A stretch of 64,000 nucleotides of DNA, from contig JAIXMF010000009.1 in assembly GCA_025201365.1 (NCBI GenBank), positions 434,001 to 498,000 of the forward strand. The letters run 5' to 3'. Both the position numbers and the translations under genes were made by a program. How positions within the stretch are numbered: position 1 is the stretch's first letter; each line of letters opens with the position of its first letter. Shown one piece after another: positions 12,380-26,725 of the stretch. The notes beneath the pieces were generated by a model, which saw only the letters and a list, made by a program, of their open reading frames with translations, had not been told where the DNA came from and ran no database searches. Source of the DNA: Syncephalis plumigaleata (taxonomy: Eukaryota; Zoopagomycota; Zoopagomycetes; Zoopagales; Piptocephalidaceae).

Positions 12380-14331
12380 TTAAAATACTGATAATAATAA
12401 TAGTAATAATATATATAGAATAATTACATCAAACATGTCGTTCAAGTCATCAGCTGGATCGATGACAGTAGCTAGACTACATTGTCCGGAAATGTTAGTG
12501 AATTCACCATCAAGTGGGGCACAATACGTTTTGTCTCGTTGCTTCTCCATTTGCGGCCATCGTATTCCGAGGACCATCAAGAGAGAGGCAATATTAATTG
12601 CAAGAAATAAATACTTTTCAACGTCACCAAGGACACGCTCCTTGTAGGATGCATTAGTGTTAGCATTGGATTGGTATCTTTTGATAGCTGCAACTATTAA
12701 CAGCACCAAATACGATATGAATTGTATTGACGAAAGAAGCAGTAGCTGTGACATAAATCGTTAAATCTTAAATTCGTAAAAGCAATGAGAGAGAAATCAC
12801 ACTCACCTGAACAAAACGAAAGCATGCCTCGAGTACTTTCGCAATCGATAGGTAATACGAGCAAACCATATAACTAATGTATTACAACTTATTATTAGCG
12901 ATAGTGACATTACTATCTGTGTCGTAGACTTGCCTAGAATGCCGAATATGATCAACAATATCGGATTACTAATCAATCGTAAAATGGAAATAATCTTGGA
13001 TCGTCGCGTTGTAACCTTCGATGTTGCACTATCTGTAATTATCAGGAGGATAATGATAGAATCGGTGACAATTATCGCAAAATGTATGAATACGAAAATC
13101 CGTATGAATATAATAAATATCTTGGAAAGTGTCATTTTCTCGTAGAAAGAACTAACATGTATTGGATGAGTAAGTAACGAGATACATTCATTGACATACC
13201 AGTATAACAGGATAACATCCATCGTCACCGGAATGAGTAGGTTAAGGCAGGTTCTAGTGATGGATCCATTACGCGACAACAAATGTGTTGTAATGTATAC
13301 CATATAGACTGGGTATAAATTAGCGTATGAACATATTTACATGAACATTGCGCATTACTCACCGATGGCAGTGGTAAAGGCAAGGACAAATGCCAGCATA
13401 CGTAGATCCTTGGGACATGTCTTCAATCGTATCATTGCAATAAGACGAGCACACGCGTACAAAAGTGCAACAAGAACCTACGAATAACACAGTTAGATTG
13501 GACATCGATATGCGATGTTAGAATAAAACAGTACCAAAACAAAGCATAGCCACTTGAAAGTGATGAATCCAACGGATAGATATACTTTGTTCCATGGTCC
13601 TGGCTCTACTAGCATTGATTAGTATTGGGACATATTTTGTATATGTATCATGATGCGTACCTTGTTTGATATTAAAGTAGAATAAAGAAGATGTACTAAA
13701 CAACAACGATTCGTAGGATTGTTATGCGCAGTGAGTAAGGCAACATCAATCTGAGGCGGTCCTTCTGGTATATTCCTCGGATCTGGCGTGCGATACATCA
13801 GCTCATCATGTCCCCAGATTGGATCATCGTCATCACCCGCGTAATAGTCAACAATAATAAACAATTTTGCTGGCTTAGCAAGTCTTCGCTTAGATAGTTG
13901 ATCGTATATCTTATTGCTTGTACTCCAATCTACTATCAGCGTGAATACCAAGTGGAATCACCTATTAATTATACTGATAATTACCTGGGCGATTGTTCGA
14001 CAACCAGCGGATATGGACTCTCGCTTATTCACCGTAATGGTTAAGTTATTAATCAGTATCAATTGTTTGGTCAATTTATCTTCAGTCTTAGCGTATATCT
14101 GACTGGTATCAACTAGTGTGCAATTATCAGTATGCATCCATGGCCAGACAAAACCACGTCCAAAATAGTGGTAATACGATTGTTTATGAAGGAAATAATC
14201 GGATGTAGGATATGTCAATGATGTATCATTAAAGTAAGCGATTAATTTTGCATCAGCAATACTATTATTACTCTTTGCGAATAGATACAAGTATATTATG
14301 AGAAAGTAATAATAAAAAATTGAAGATGGCA
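12380..14331 (-). CDS. Receptor-like polytopic membrane protein with glycosylated ectodomain
   Basis: The first exon (13958-14331) starts with a hydrophobic signal peptide (SSIFYYYFLIIYLYLFA) and continues into a lumenal/extracellular domain with several Asn glycosylation sequons (NDTS, NCTL, NLTI) and few cysteines. The second block (13619-13951) holds KPAKLFIIVDYYAGDDDDP. From ~13580 to 12380 there are about seven hydrophobic spans, for example VAMLCFGTVLFVLVALLY, LNLLIPVTMDVILLYWYV and ISNPILLIIFGILGK. A large N-terminal ectodomain followed by seven spans is the shape of GPR180/TMEM145-type or orphan fungal receptors, but no diagnostic motif was found, so no family is assigned. It is in a minus-strand run with HIS4 about 1 kb upstream. 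Six or so short introns are needed. Confidence 0.6.
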
Positions 14332-15318
14332 TAGTGTTGTTGTTGTTGTTGAGTGTCGCTACCTCTTTTCGATAATGTAAATGGGATGCAGTTGATTGTC
14401 GCCGCTAATAAGGCCGTATTGAAAACTGGTTTATTTTTATATGCACGCATTGTTTGTATGATAAATCACGGCAGAATTATAGAACAATTTACACAATGCT
14501 GCATGTCATATAATTATGGCCATTGCACTAACAAGGCACTGTAATGTGGTACATACCACTATTCGTTTAGATGAACTATTCGACTGTCAATCGTTCCTCT
14601 TGCCTATTTGACCATCAATAATGTTGTTCCTCCTCTCTCTCACTCTTTCTTTATACACTTGTAGTAGTATATGCTACTCTATGTTACTTAGCATCAATCA
14701 AATAGGTGGGTATTCTCGTACTTTTCGCTGTTTCATTAAAGCGACTCCTCATGAAATTCTTAACGGAGGAATTCCAACACCTAGCACGTTAAGGGTACCT
14801 CAATGTTATGGTGTAACCGAATCATAACAAGTTTTTTTGAATGGATCCTTTTTCTTTGTTATGCCTCATTCAGTAAACTGGATTGTCAACATGTCGTAAA
14901 TCAATGATAGATGAGTATGCTTCTATTAAGAATGCATCACGAATAGCCTGTGTTCCATTTGGCCTTATCCATTGTCCACCATTAACGGGATACATTGAAA
15001 TAGGCATGGTAGTCATAGTATGGAGCGAGTAGCAATTCCATTCAATGTAAATACATATTGCCTGTAATTATTGGATACTTACGAACAGAGTTATGTTACA
15101 CTACCAATACACTGGTAATAAATTGTGTACTTCATTAAACATATACGCGTACACGATACTGTTCTCTTACTCAATTAGAATGCAGTTCACGTGTTATTAT
15201 TCCCTTCTGCTTAGTTGTAAATCTTGGCATATTAAAGCAGTAATGATTGTGATGCAAAGAAATAGACTATCATGTATCGATTGAAATGAGTGGCCTTTTT
15301 ATTCAATCATGAATGATA
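14332..15318. other. Intergenic stretch between receptor-like gene and HIS4
   Basis: Nearly 1 kb with no recognisable gene. It holds a TTG repeat at about 14336-14350, a CT-rich tract at 14630-14650 that would read as a fake signal peptide, and one clean short ORF on the minus strand (14870-15016) listed separately. Confidence 0.5.
14870..15016 (-). CDS. Candidate 48-residue small protein
   Basis: A 147-base ATG-to-stop frame encodes a compact protein with mixed, non-repetitive composition (MTTMPISMYPVNGGQWIRP, then AIRDAFLIEAYSS and DNPVY at the end). It is short enough to be chance, but its composition is unlike the AT-biased junk frames around it. No signal peptide, membrane span or known motif is visible. 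It could also be one exon of a spliced gene, as GTAAGT and ACAG signals lie just upstream on the same strand. No function is suggested. Confidence 0.25.
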   Translation of the reverse strand: MTTMPISMYPVNGGQWIRPNGTQAIRDAFLIEAYSSIIDLRHVDNPVY

Positions 15319-18112
15319 TCACTTTCTAATATCACGTAAACGTACAGCAACAGCATTACGATGCGCTTCCAAGCCTTCAATCTCTGCAAGTCGCATGACC
15401 GTATCGCCCAGTTGATCGAGTCCATCGGCCGTCAATTGCTGTGCCGTAATATACTTGAGGAATGTATCGGTATTGACACCGGAATACATACGTGCATAGC
15501 CATAAGTGGGCAGCGTGTGATTAGTGCCGGAAGCATAGTCACCACAACTAAGCAAAGTGTTAATAAACATGCATGTTCTATACACTCGATTAGATAATCA
15601 ACTAACTAACTTACCTTTCAGGCGAGTAGGCACCAACGAATACAGAGCCCGCGTTAAACACTTTATCCAAGTACGTGTCGGCCTGCTCTATATGCAGAAT
15701 TAGATGTTCCGGTGCATATGCATTCGAAAAGGCAAATGCCTCATCCATGCTGGATACGGAGAGCGTAAAGCTTTTCGGGATTGATTGCCATACAATGGCA
15801 CGACGAGGTAGTCGATGGGCTTGCGTGTAGAGCTCATGCTCTATTGCTTCTATCTGATTAGAGGTAGGATCCACGAGCACCAGCACCACCTGACTATCGG
15901 AACCGTGTTCAGCTTGTGATAATAGATCAGCCACAACGTAAGCTGGATTCGACTTGCTATCGGCAATCACTAAAAGCTCGGATGGGCCAGCCGGCATATC
16001 GATGGATACCATTGCACTACTATCATTCTAGAGAAATGGTTCGGTTCACCGTTGATTAGCACACGCAATAGAGGCTGGATAATACTAATGTAATCGCTTA
16101 CCTGTGCAATCATCTTGGCCGCTGTAACAAACTGATTACCAGGACCGCATATCTTGTCGACCTTTGGTACTGTTTCCGTGCCATACGCCAATGCCGCCAC
16201 TGCCTGTGCACCACCCGCCAACACAACGGCGGTAGCACCAACCTTATGGGCCACGTACAACACTTCCGGCACACATGAGCCATCTTTACGTGGTGGACTG
16301 GCAATTACAATTTCATGACAGCCGGCTACTTTAGCAGGTATGCCCAGCATGAGCGCAGTTGATGGAAGAACCGCAGTGCCGCCTGGTACATAAAGCCCCA
16401 CACGTTCAATGGGACGAGCGAATCGTGAACACACTACACCGGGTGTCGTCTCGACATTCAGCATGGGTTCCGCGTGTAGTTGTGCCTCATGGAACTTGTA
16501 GATGTTCTCATAAGCATGATCGATGGCGGTACGTGTTTCCGCATCGATAGCAAACATATCCTCCGAGAATGGCGCCCTAATCACGACCGAGTCAAGTTGT
16601 GCGCCGTCAAACTTTTTAGTAAGTTCGATAATTGCCGCGTCACCCTGTTTGCGAACACTCTCCATGATGGGTTTAACCTTGGCGATAATATCGTCGATGA
16701 GGTGATCGGTCGTTGTAGTAGCGCTTTACGCTGCGAAGCATCCATACTGGTATACGTGAATTTCTGCATGGATAGACTAGTGAATGTTTCTTCTTCTTCC
16801 TTCTTCGGTGTCGATTGAGTTATATAGGCTGGTTTAGCATTACCTGGTCGACGTGTTACTTTCTGGGCGCGTGCATCGAGTTGTCGTTCAACATCACGTA
16901 ACGACACACCAGAGGCAACACATTTGGTTAATGCGAAATAAATAAGATCGGCTGCCTCCCAGGCAATATCACTGGGCAGTGTAGCGTCGCATAGTTCATC
17001 AGCTTCTTCTTTTATCTTTGCCTTTAACAAATTGGCATCGTCAAATAGTCGACGTGTATAGGAACCGATGGGAGCGTGATTGCGTCGTGCTTGTAAGGTT
17101 CTCTCAAGAGCGGATATACCGCTCAACTCGCCAAAACAACTAGTAGTACCTAAATGGCAGAATCCTATATAAAGTGTATATATAGTGCATTACAAGTTAG
17201 ATGAGTAGATAGTATAATAATAATAAATAGCGATAACGTACCGTTACCAGTTTGCTCTACAATAAACTGAATTGTATCTCGATCGCAATCCACCTTGATT
17301 CGTACAAGTTCTTGAGTATCACCCGAAGTGGCACCTTTATGCCAAATGCCACGCTTTCGCGATTGATAAACACCATGCCCGGTACGTAGTGCTTCCTGAA
17401 TGCTTTCCTCGGACGAGTAGACCAGGCCAAGTGAATTGCCACGAGTATCGGTTACTACAGTGGGGACAAGACTATCCGGTCGATCACTATGAAGGATCGT
17501 CCAGAATGCTTTGCTCACTGAAAGTTTCGCATCTTCATCCGTTACAGATAGTAGACCGGCTGGAAGAAGTACGTCAATAGTTTGCGCGTCCAGTTTAGCG
17601 ATAATCGATACTAGTTCAGAGACAATAGGGTCTACTAGTTCCACAACTATCTTGCACGTCGACGATAATGGCTTGATGGCTTCAATGGTTTGCCATAGAT
17701 TGTTGTTCGATACCTTAAGGATGAGTGCACCGGTATTCTTGATCAGTTCAGCTATCGAGTCTACGCTCGTCTCTGCTACATCCACTTGAATACCCGTACG
17801 TTTAAGACAGACATCATCCGGTAGTTGCGCTAGAATGTCACTGATAGCTTGTACGTTATCGGATACCGTGAATATTACACGTTCCCAGCCTTGATCCAAC
17901 ATTGGAATCACACGTTGATCAAGCGTCTCTGGAGCATAGCTGTCGTGCGATAGTAGCCGCCATGCTTGCTGGTTGGGCGGTAGAACCGATGTAGCGTTGA
18001 TAGGCAGCTCAGATGCTGGATCGAACAATAGAACACGTCCCACTTGGGTGCACACACGCCATAATGCGCTGGCAGTAATAGAGGTAGTTTGGTCGCCACT
18101 TGCAATAAGCAT
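15319..18112 (-). CDS. HIS4: Trifunctional histidine biosynthesis protein HIS4
   Basis: One polypeptide carries three enzymes in the fungal order. After an N-terminal region starting [18 protein letters not shown], the phosphoribosyl-AMP cyclohydrolase domain shows [17 protein letters not shown] (~17330). The phosphoribosyl-ATP pyrophosphohydrolase domain shows [15 protein letters not shown] (~17020). Histidinol dehydrogenase fills 15319-16690 with [63 protein letters not shown] and [16 protein letters not shown]. These are steps 2, 3 and the last two of histidine synthesis. The ATG at 18112 is preferred over an in-frame codon at 18199 whose product would be low-complexity. A single base seems missing near 16708 between the second and third enzymes. 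Introns are few (near 17200, 16050 and 15590). The gene is divergent from malate dehydrogenase. Confidence 0.93.
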
Positions 18113-18532
18113 GATAACACAATTGTGTTTACAATAGAATATCACTAGAAAAGGAGAAGGAGAAGAAGAACTAGATAAAGAAGAAAAAGGGACGAGCAAC
18201 TACGGAGTTGTAATAACGTGTATTTGTGTGCGTAAATCAAAGATCGATAATCAGCATATCAAGTGTCAGTCACAAGTATCCGAGGACATAGCTCATATCA
18301 TCATCATCATCATCATCACTTTACAGTTTCTACTTAATTTTGCTAGTTTCTCCCATGCTTTCCGGTTCCGAGATGTCCGAGCGGATACGTCGTCACCCGA
18401 ACGATGATATTTAAATGGCCGCCTGTAGTTGATCGCGCATCCTTCGCAACTACCACTCACCTTCGTTCTTCTCTAGCAATAAAAATAATAGTTGTAGTAG
18501 TCAGATCAACGTACAAGCGGCTAAAATAAATC
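18113..18532. promoter_or_regulatory. Shared promoter region of HIS4 and mitochondrial MDH
   Basis: A 420-base divergent intergenic region. It contains a TCA repeat at about 18297-18319 and a GC-rich patch at 18359-18390 with the near-palindrome TCCGAGCGGA (18376-18385), a CCG-N2-CGG arrangement of the sort bound by Zn2Cys6 regulators. A CT-rich segment follows before the MDH start. Which gene the patch serves is not decided by the sequence; it is nearer MDH. Confidence 0.35.
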
Positions 18533-19921
<1,389 letters not shown>

Positions 19922-20070
19922 ACGTATAATATGCATCATCGCCGATAAAATTATAATCGACAGTTATGCTTTATTAATAAAGAAGATAAACATATCCATT
20001 GCTTTAATAACAATGTAGTGAAACGGTTGAAGTTAGCTAATGGAATAGCCATTATACATTTGATACTTGA

Positions 20071-20702
20071 TTAGTTAGAATTGGTTGATGATGATAATGA
20101 TGATGATGATGATGTTGAGTCGGATCCTTTCTTTGATGGCACGAAGCATGCTGCACCAGCATCTGCCTCTGTACATCGGTTAATCACATTTTCAACAACA
20201 CTCTTGGTTACTTTACCCGCGCCATTCCAGCGAAGGGTGCCAACGGACCTAGTACAGGCGCAGTGACAGCGGTAACAGCAGTGGCAGCAGTGGAAGCCGA
20301 TGAAGTAGCGACAATACCCGATTTCTCGCGTATTGTTTGCTTGCCCACTGACACGGCACTATTGGTGACACTCTTCGCGGCTGCATTCGTGATGCTATTT
20401 GTAGTCTCGGTAGATCCTAGACTAGGTTGACCTGGTGTCGCGATAGATGGTATAGATGTAGCTGACGAGCCATTGCTGCCATTGCCATTAGCTAGGGCGC
20501 CCCATTGATTAAATCCGAAATTGGGTGCATCAGTTATCTTGGCGAACATGTATTTATCGCCATTAGGTAGATTTATAATACCGTACGCCGGCAATTCCAC
20601 ACGAGTTGGTGCAGCATTCGTGGTCGATGGGCCATTCGGCAATGCTATCGAGTGGATGGAAATGGCAATCAATAGAATAAAGGAAAGATTGAATTGAGCC
20701 AT
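20071..20702 (-). CDS. Small secreted Ser/Thr/Ala-rich protein, function unknown
   Basis: The protein begins with a clear signal peptide (MAQFNLSFILLIAISIHSIA) and continues into a mature part with LPAYGIINLPNGDKYMFAK and APNFGFNQWGALANGNG, then a long Ser/Thr/Ala/Val-rich stretch. The first frame stops near 20208, but one missing base near 20227 would let it run on through VTKSVVENVINRCTEADAGA and a poly-Ser tail to a stop at 20071-20073. The tail is encoded by an ATC/ATG microsatellite. The two cysteines in the extension could pair. No known domain is recognised. Wall-associated or secreted roles are possible from composition, but nothing shows this directly. No introns are seen. Confidence 0.55.
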
Positions 20703-22053
20703 GATGCAAGCGAGTTGACTAGATGTATTTTATCAATCAATGAAAGCAAATTCACGATGAGATACGTAGAAATAAAGTATAATTTAGATCGAATGACTTG
20801 TGGTCAATGTAATAGTAATGATGATAATGACAAAATTGCTTTCGTCAAAGTGAATAAGTCTGTAATGTACTATAAACTAATTAGAGATGGTAAAACAATA
20901 AGTAGTAGTATATATATGTATATGTATGGGTATGTGCGGCGTTGATAATTCGACAATATAGCTTGTACGCATATTCATTGAACATGTTCTATTTAAAGCC
21001 GTAACAATGGTGTTGGCATGCGATTGTTCTTTGAACAGCATGTCGTACCTCTCGCATTATGCAGAACAGGACAGGGTCAATGGTGGACTGACGGTTTCTT
21101 TGTCTTGTTAAAATAGCGCCTTTAATTAAATAAAACCTGAATATATTTCTGTACAACGCACGCGTCACATGGTGAATCATGAACCCATTGCTACTAAGAG
21201 TATACTACAGACAACTAATTAAGGAATAATGTCTTTCTTTATTATAGTCGACTATCCAAAGGGGAAAAGGAAGAATGACACTTGAGCAATAAATATCCCA
21301 TTACTTGATTGTACATTTAGTTATGAGTAACAGTGATTGCTACTATTGTTGTCAGTATTATTGTTCGAGATTGCATGACAATCTGAATAACTATGATTGT
21401 AACAAGATAGGTATGGTATAAGTGAATAATGCGTACACAGAGGCATATGATCCACGCGTTTCCATTCTGCAGTTCCCGTTGAGTTAACATATGGCATCTT
21501 TTGTTGTTAAGGTTACACCAACATGTTGCTTGAACATTGACTAACCATTGGTAACATAACTTCCTTAGTTGGACATGCCATCAACCTTGCATGTCAACAT
21601 TTATGTCCCAGGCGAACCATGCGCGTATGCAAACGAGAAGTCGTCATTCTCGGTCTAGACTGTTCATTCGACATTGTACTAGTAAAAATGCAATGCAATA
21701 TGCTGCATATTTTATTCATATGTTCACTCAGTTATGAATTAACCTTGAACATGTAAGTAATAATAAACCATTTGCATATCACTACATGTGTACTCTTATT
21801 TTGTTCATTAGCAATAACATCAATTGTCACGCTAATCATCACCAGATACAAGAGAAAAGTCGCCTTGTCGTTTGAGCATCATTAATTATTTGCGTTTATC
21901 CCTGCATATGTGTAATTTTACCCGTAATGTTGGTTTGTCAACAAACTATTATATAGTAGGTGGAAAACAAAACAATATAACCTGGATGCAGGTTAGTGAA
22001 TACCAGCAGGTGCTTTCTCTCCCTGGCCTGTCATCCCATAGACAACTATTTGC
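20703..22053. other. Gene-poor AT-rich stretch upstream of 7TM-RGS gene
   Basis: About 1.35 kb with only short open frames on either strand. No tRNA-like fold, transposon end or conserved protein fragment was recognised. Part of it (about 21430-21660) is less AT-rich than the rest and could hold promoter elements or a noncoding RNA, but no feature can be named. Confidence 0.4.
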
Positions 22054-24090
22054 ATGAGTGGATTTGCAAATAATCCAATTGTAGCCTTCAACGATGGACC
22101 GCTCTTCTACATTCTATGTGGCGTGTTCAACGGGATATTCGTTATAGATATCGTCCTATTCATACATATGTCCAGGACGGAGGCTGCCTTACGAGTTCGA
22201 GGGTTATTCCTATCGATAACTCATGTGCTGGCGGGTATCGTTTACACGACGAACACGTTCATCAACTTACCGGTTCGCCCCTATTATTCGTGTCCTCTCT
22301 ATTTCTCCATGGCCTCCATTGGGTTAACGGCATGGGCAACGAGTCTTGGGCTTAGATTTTGGCGACTAATGTGGCTGGCCGAGTTCAATCGCGAGCTATT
22401 CGAGAAAGAACGGAAGCGACGCCTGGAGATTCGACATGGTTCGGTGGCCGCAATACGCGGGTCAAATCCGGAGGTATTACCGCTACAAATAGCACCAGGT
22501 CATCCCCCCAATATATTGAACGTGGGAAATCCTCCCCAGGTTATACAAAATATTCGATATCAGAATCCAGCTTGCGCGACGAGGTTTGGTACAATGTGCG
22601 TAACTACGGCTGATAGTTCACCTATTTCGTTGAATAGAGGAACACCACATGCTACAGCACTAGTGCCAATTCATGAGACCAATGAAGGTCATTCACTATC
22701 CACACTAGATGTGTCGCAGCCAACTAGACCCTGGTGGGATGTTCTACTTCGACGCCGTCGCGCACAAGAGATAACAGCTACGATTCTAACTCATCCTCCA
22801 ACGGATACAAAAAATATGTTCACGCGTGTTATCCACTATCTTGCCAAAATCCGTATACTGCAACCTCAATTCCATGAGCATGTATTTTTTATTATCGTAT
22901 TTCTTGCAACTATTGCAGTCGTTATGGCTATTTTGTTGCATCCATTATTTGCGCAAGGAAAGGACTCTATACTTAGGAACTGTCGCGCTACATGGCCATT
23001 CGACATGTTAAACGCGGGACAGGGCTCGTTCTTCCTCGTTATCTTCCCCTTAATTACCATCATCGTGTGGAATACCACTAATATCTATGGTATTCGCAAT
23101 GAAGTACTTATCCAATGTCTCTTGGGTTGCGTTTGTATGACAACATTTTTACTATTACGCTATGTTTCCGGTCCAGGCTGGGCGAGAGCACGCGCAAACT
23201 TTCCGATCGAAATGGTTCTGACTATCCTGATAATATTCAGTCATATAATGAGCATCGTCTGGCCGATGGTTTACATAAAATATGAACGTCGTGCTTTACG
23301 GAAACATCGTAAAAAAGCATCCAAAATATTATGCGACATATTGACCAAAAGTACCTCGGAGAACATCAATGAGTTTGAGGCATTTCTCGACGCATTAGAC
23401 TACCCGGAAATCAAGGTTGCCGTAAGTATTCGCATGACATCTTGTGTATTATACCTTATCATATAACATCGATATCATTTAGTTGCACAGATACTCGGTG
23501 CATGATTTCACAGTAGAGAATCTAGCATTTGCAGGACGACTACGATATTTGGATCAGATATTACGTCGAGGTCGTCCTGAGGATTATGCTCCCTATTATC
23601 GCACACTCTATCGTCATACAGATGGAATACCATTACCAGGTAATAACAATGATAACCACGATATCGCCTGATGCTAGATAATTAATGATGATTTATTCTA
23701 GTGGAGGGTCGCATTCTCACCCATCCAAATATGAATGTACCGGTAGGACGACACACTCCACCAGAAAGTAGTGCTATGGGAGCGAGAGACTCGAACGAAG
23801 AAATACGTGAAGAAGGAGAAGAAGAAGAAGTAGAAGAGCCACCAATACCACCTATGTGCGATAAAGCAAAAGAGGTGCTTAAACGTGAGCTAAACTCACT
23901 CTACGAAGAGTTTATCGGATCGAGTGCACCTAATGAGATCAATTTGACGGCGGATTGTCGTAAACGCCTAGACCAGGCGTACAAAGAGAATCGATTGAGC
24001 TTTGAGGATTTTGAACCGGCACGTTACGAAGTGTTACAATTGATCTTCCAAAATACTTGGCCTCGAATGTTACGCTCACAATTACGTTGA
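22054..24090 (+). CDS. Seven-transmembrane receptor fused to an RGS domain
   Basis: A large first exon (22054 to about 23420) encodes the membrane part. Spans include PLFYILCGVFNGIFVIDIVL, GLFLSITHVLAGIVY, SMASIGLTAWATSLGLRFW, then after a ~165-residue cytoplasmic-type loop HVFFIIVFLATIAVVMAILL, SFFLVIFPLITIIVW, VLIQCLLGCVCMTTFLLLRY and EMVLTILIIFSHIMSIVW. Two later exons (from 23482 and 23701) finish an RGS domain: FEAFLDALDYPEIKVAL, FAGRLRYLDQIL, then EFIGSSAPNEINLTADCRK and FEPARYEVLQLIFQNTWPR. RGS domains speed GTP hydrolysis by G-alpha, so the protein would sense a ligand and damp its own G protein, as in fungal GprK-type receptors. An acidic low-complexity insert (EEGEEEEVEE) splits the RGS domain. 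ATG 22054 is the first with the full first span. Confidence 0.85.
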
Positions 24091-24157
24091 TCATCGATAT
24101 ACATCAGCGTCTCGATCAAAGTAGACAAATATATCCATTTGATCGTTCTGTAAATTA

Positions 24158-24722
24158 CAGTGTTTTTCCATCCAATTTGCGCATTTATCCTTTAACGTTT
24201 GCAGTTTATTAATAAACAGATTAACACAATTGTTAACATCCATTATCATCATAGAAATGCCAATTGATACAGCATAATAATAATAACAATTCAGTATTCA
24301 GTAATGGATCATTTATTGATAGCGATAACTATCATCATCAATTCTATAAGATAGATGATACAAGTGTACTAGTATAGTTGGATATTGCCATGTCATGTAC
24401 TTACAAGTAGCTATTGATTATCGTTTGTAGAATCGGGATATGGCTGCATGTCTGAACTTCATTCAGATTATTCGCAGTGTTCGTAATGGAAAGGGTGTTC
24501 CAGAACAATTCCAACGAAGTACCATTCCTTCTAAACGTTCAAGACAAGGAGGACAAGATCAAGAGGGAACCAAACAACAAAAAACAATTCAGCCGTGATA
24601 GCTATCGCTATCTACACCGGTCTTCGGACTGGGATTTCTAAAATATTTGTAAGTGTTATCATAACTATTATTTATTCGTAGCAACAAATGGCTAACTGCG
24701 CAAATTGGATGGAAATAGCCTG
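24158..24722 (+). mobile_element. Tc1/mariner-like non-autonomous DNA transposon, copy 1
   Basis: A 565-base element bounded by TA (24156-24157 and 24723-24724). Its ends form imperfect inverted repeats of about 32 bases (27 match by eye) sharing the core TTTCCATCCAATTTGCGCA, beginning CAGTG on the left and CAGGC on the right. TA target duplication and CAG-starting ends fit the Tc1/mariner/pogo superfamily. No transposase is present. The inside (about 24425-24600) carries a short frame after a TTTGTAG acceptor-like site that reads MAACLNFIQIIRSVRNGKG, similar at protein level to the inside of copy 2 (40382-41482). The left end is the 'A' type and the right end the 'B' type; copy 2 has the same two ends in the opposite orientation. 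Confidence 0.75.
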
Positions 24723-24775
24723 TAGATCGTTAAGGGAAATAAACGCAGTAATGATTGTAACTTTACCACTTCACG

Positions 24776-24845
24776 CTTCTTTCTCCTCTCTCTATCTCTC
24801 TCTCTCTCTTCGTTCCTATTTCATTCTTTATTTATTTGTTTGGAC
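24776..24845 (+). promoter_or_regulatory. CT-rich tract upstream of ATE1 start
   Basis: A pyrimidine-rich run (repeated CTCTCT) ends a few tens of bases before the ATE1 ATG. Similar tracts precede the 2,4-dienoyl-CoA reductase and Crinkler-type genes in this window. Such tracts are common just upstream of fungal start codons; no bound factor is implied. Confidence 0.4.
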
Positions 24846-26551
<1,706 letters not shown>

Positions 26552-26725
26552 GACCATCACTGGCCAAATCAATGATTGTAGCACTCATTAGATGACAATG
26601 TAATTGGAGAAACAACAAGGCACTTTATCAATTTAAACATGTTTCTTATTGAATACGATTTGTCGATATTGTTGCTGTTGCTAATATCGTCATCATCATC
26701 ATCATAATTGCTGCTACTATCATTT

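Noticed and set aside
14621-14827. 68-codon frame with an apparent signal peptide
   Set aside because: The hydrophobic start is produced by a CT repeat (Leu/Ser codons). The rest has no support.
20703-22053. Possible noncoding RNA in the gap before the receptor
   Set aside because: No tRNA, snRNA or snoRNA signature could be named; only base composition differs slightly.
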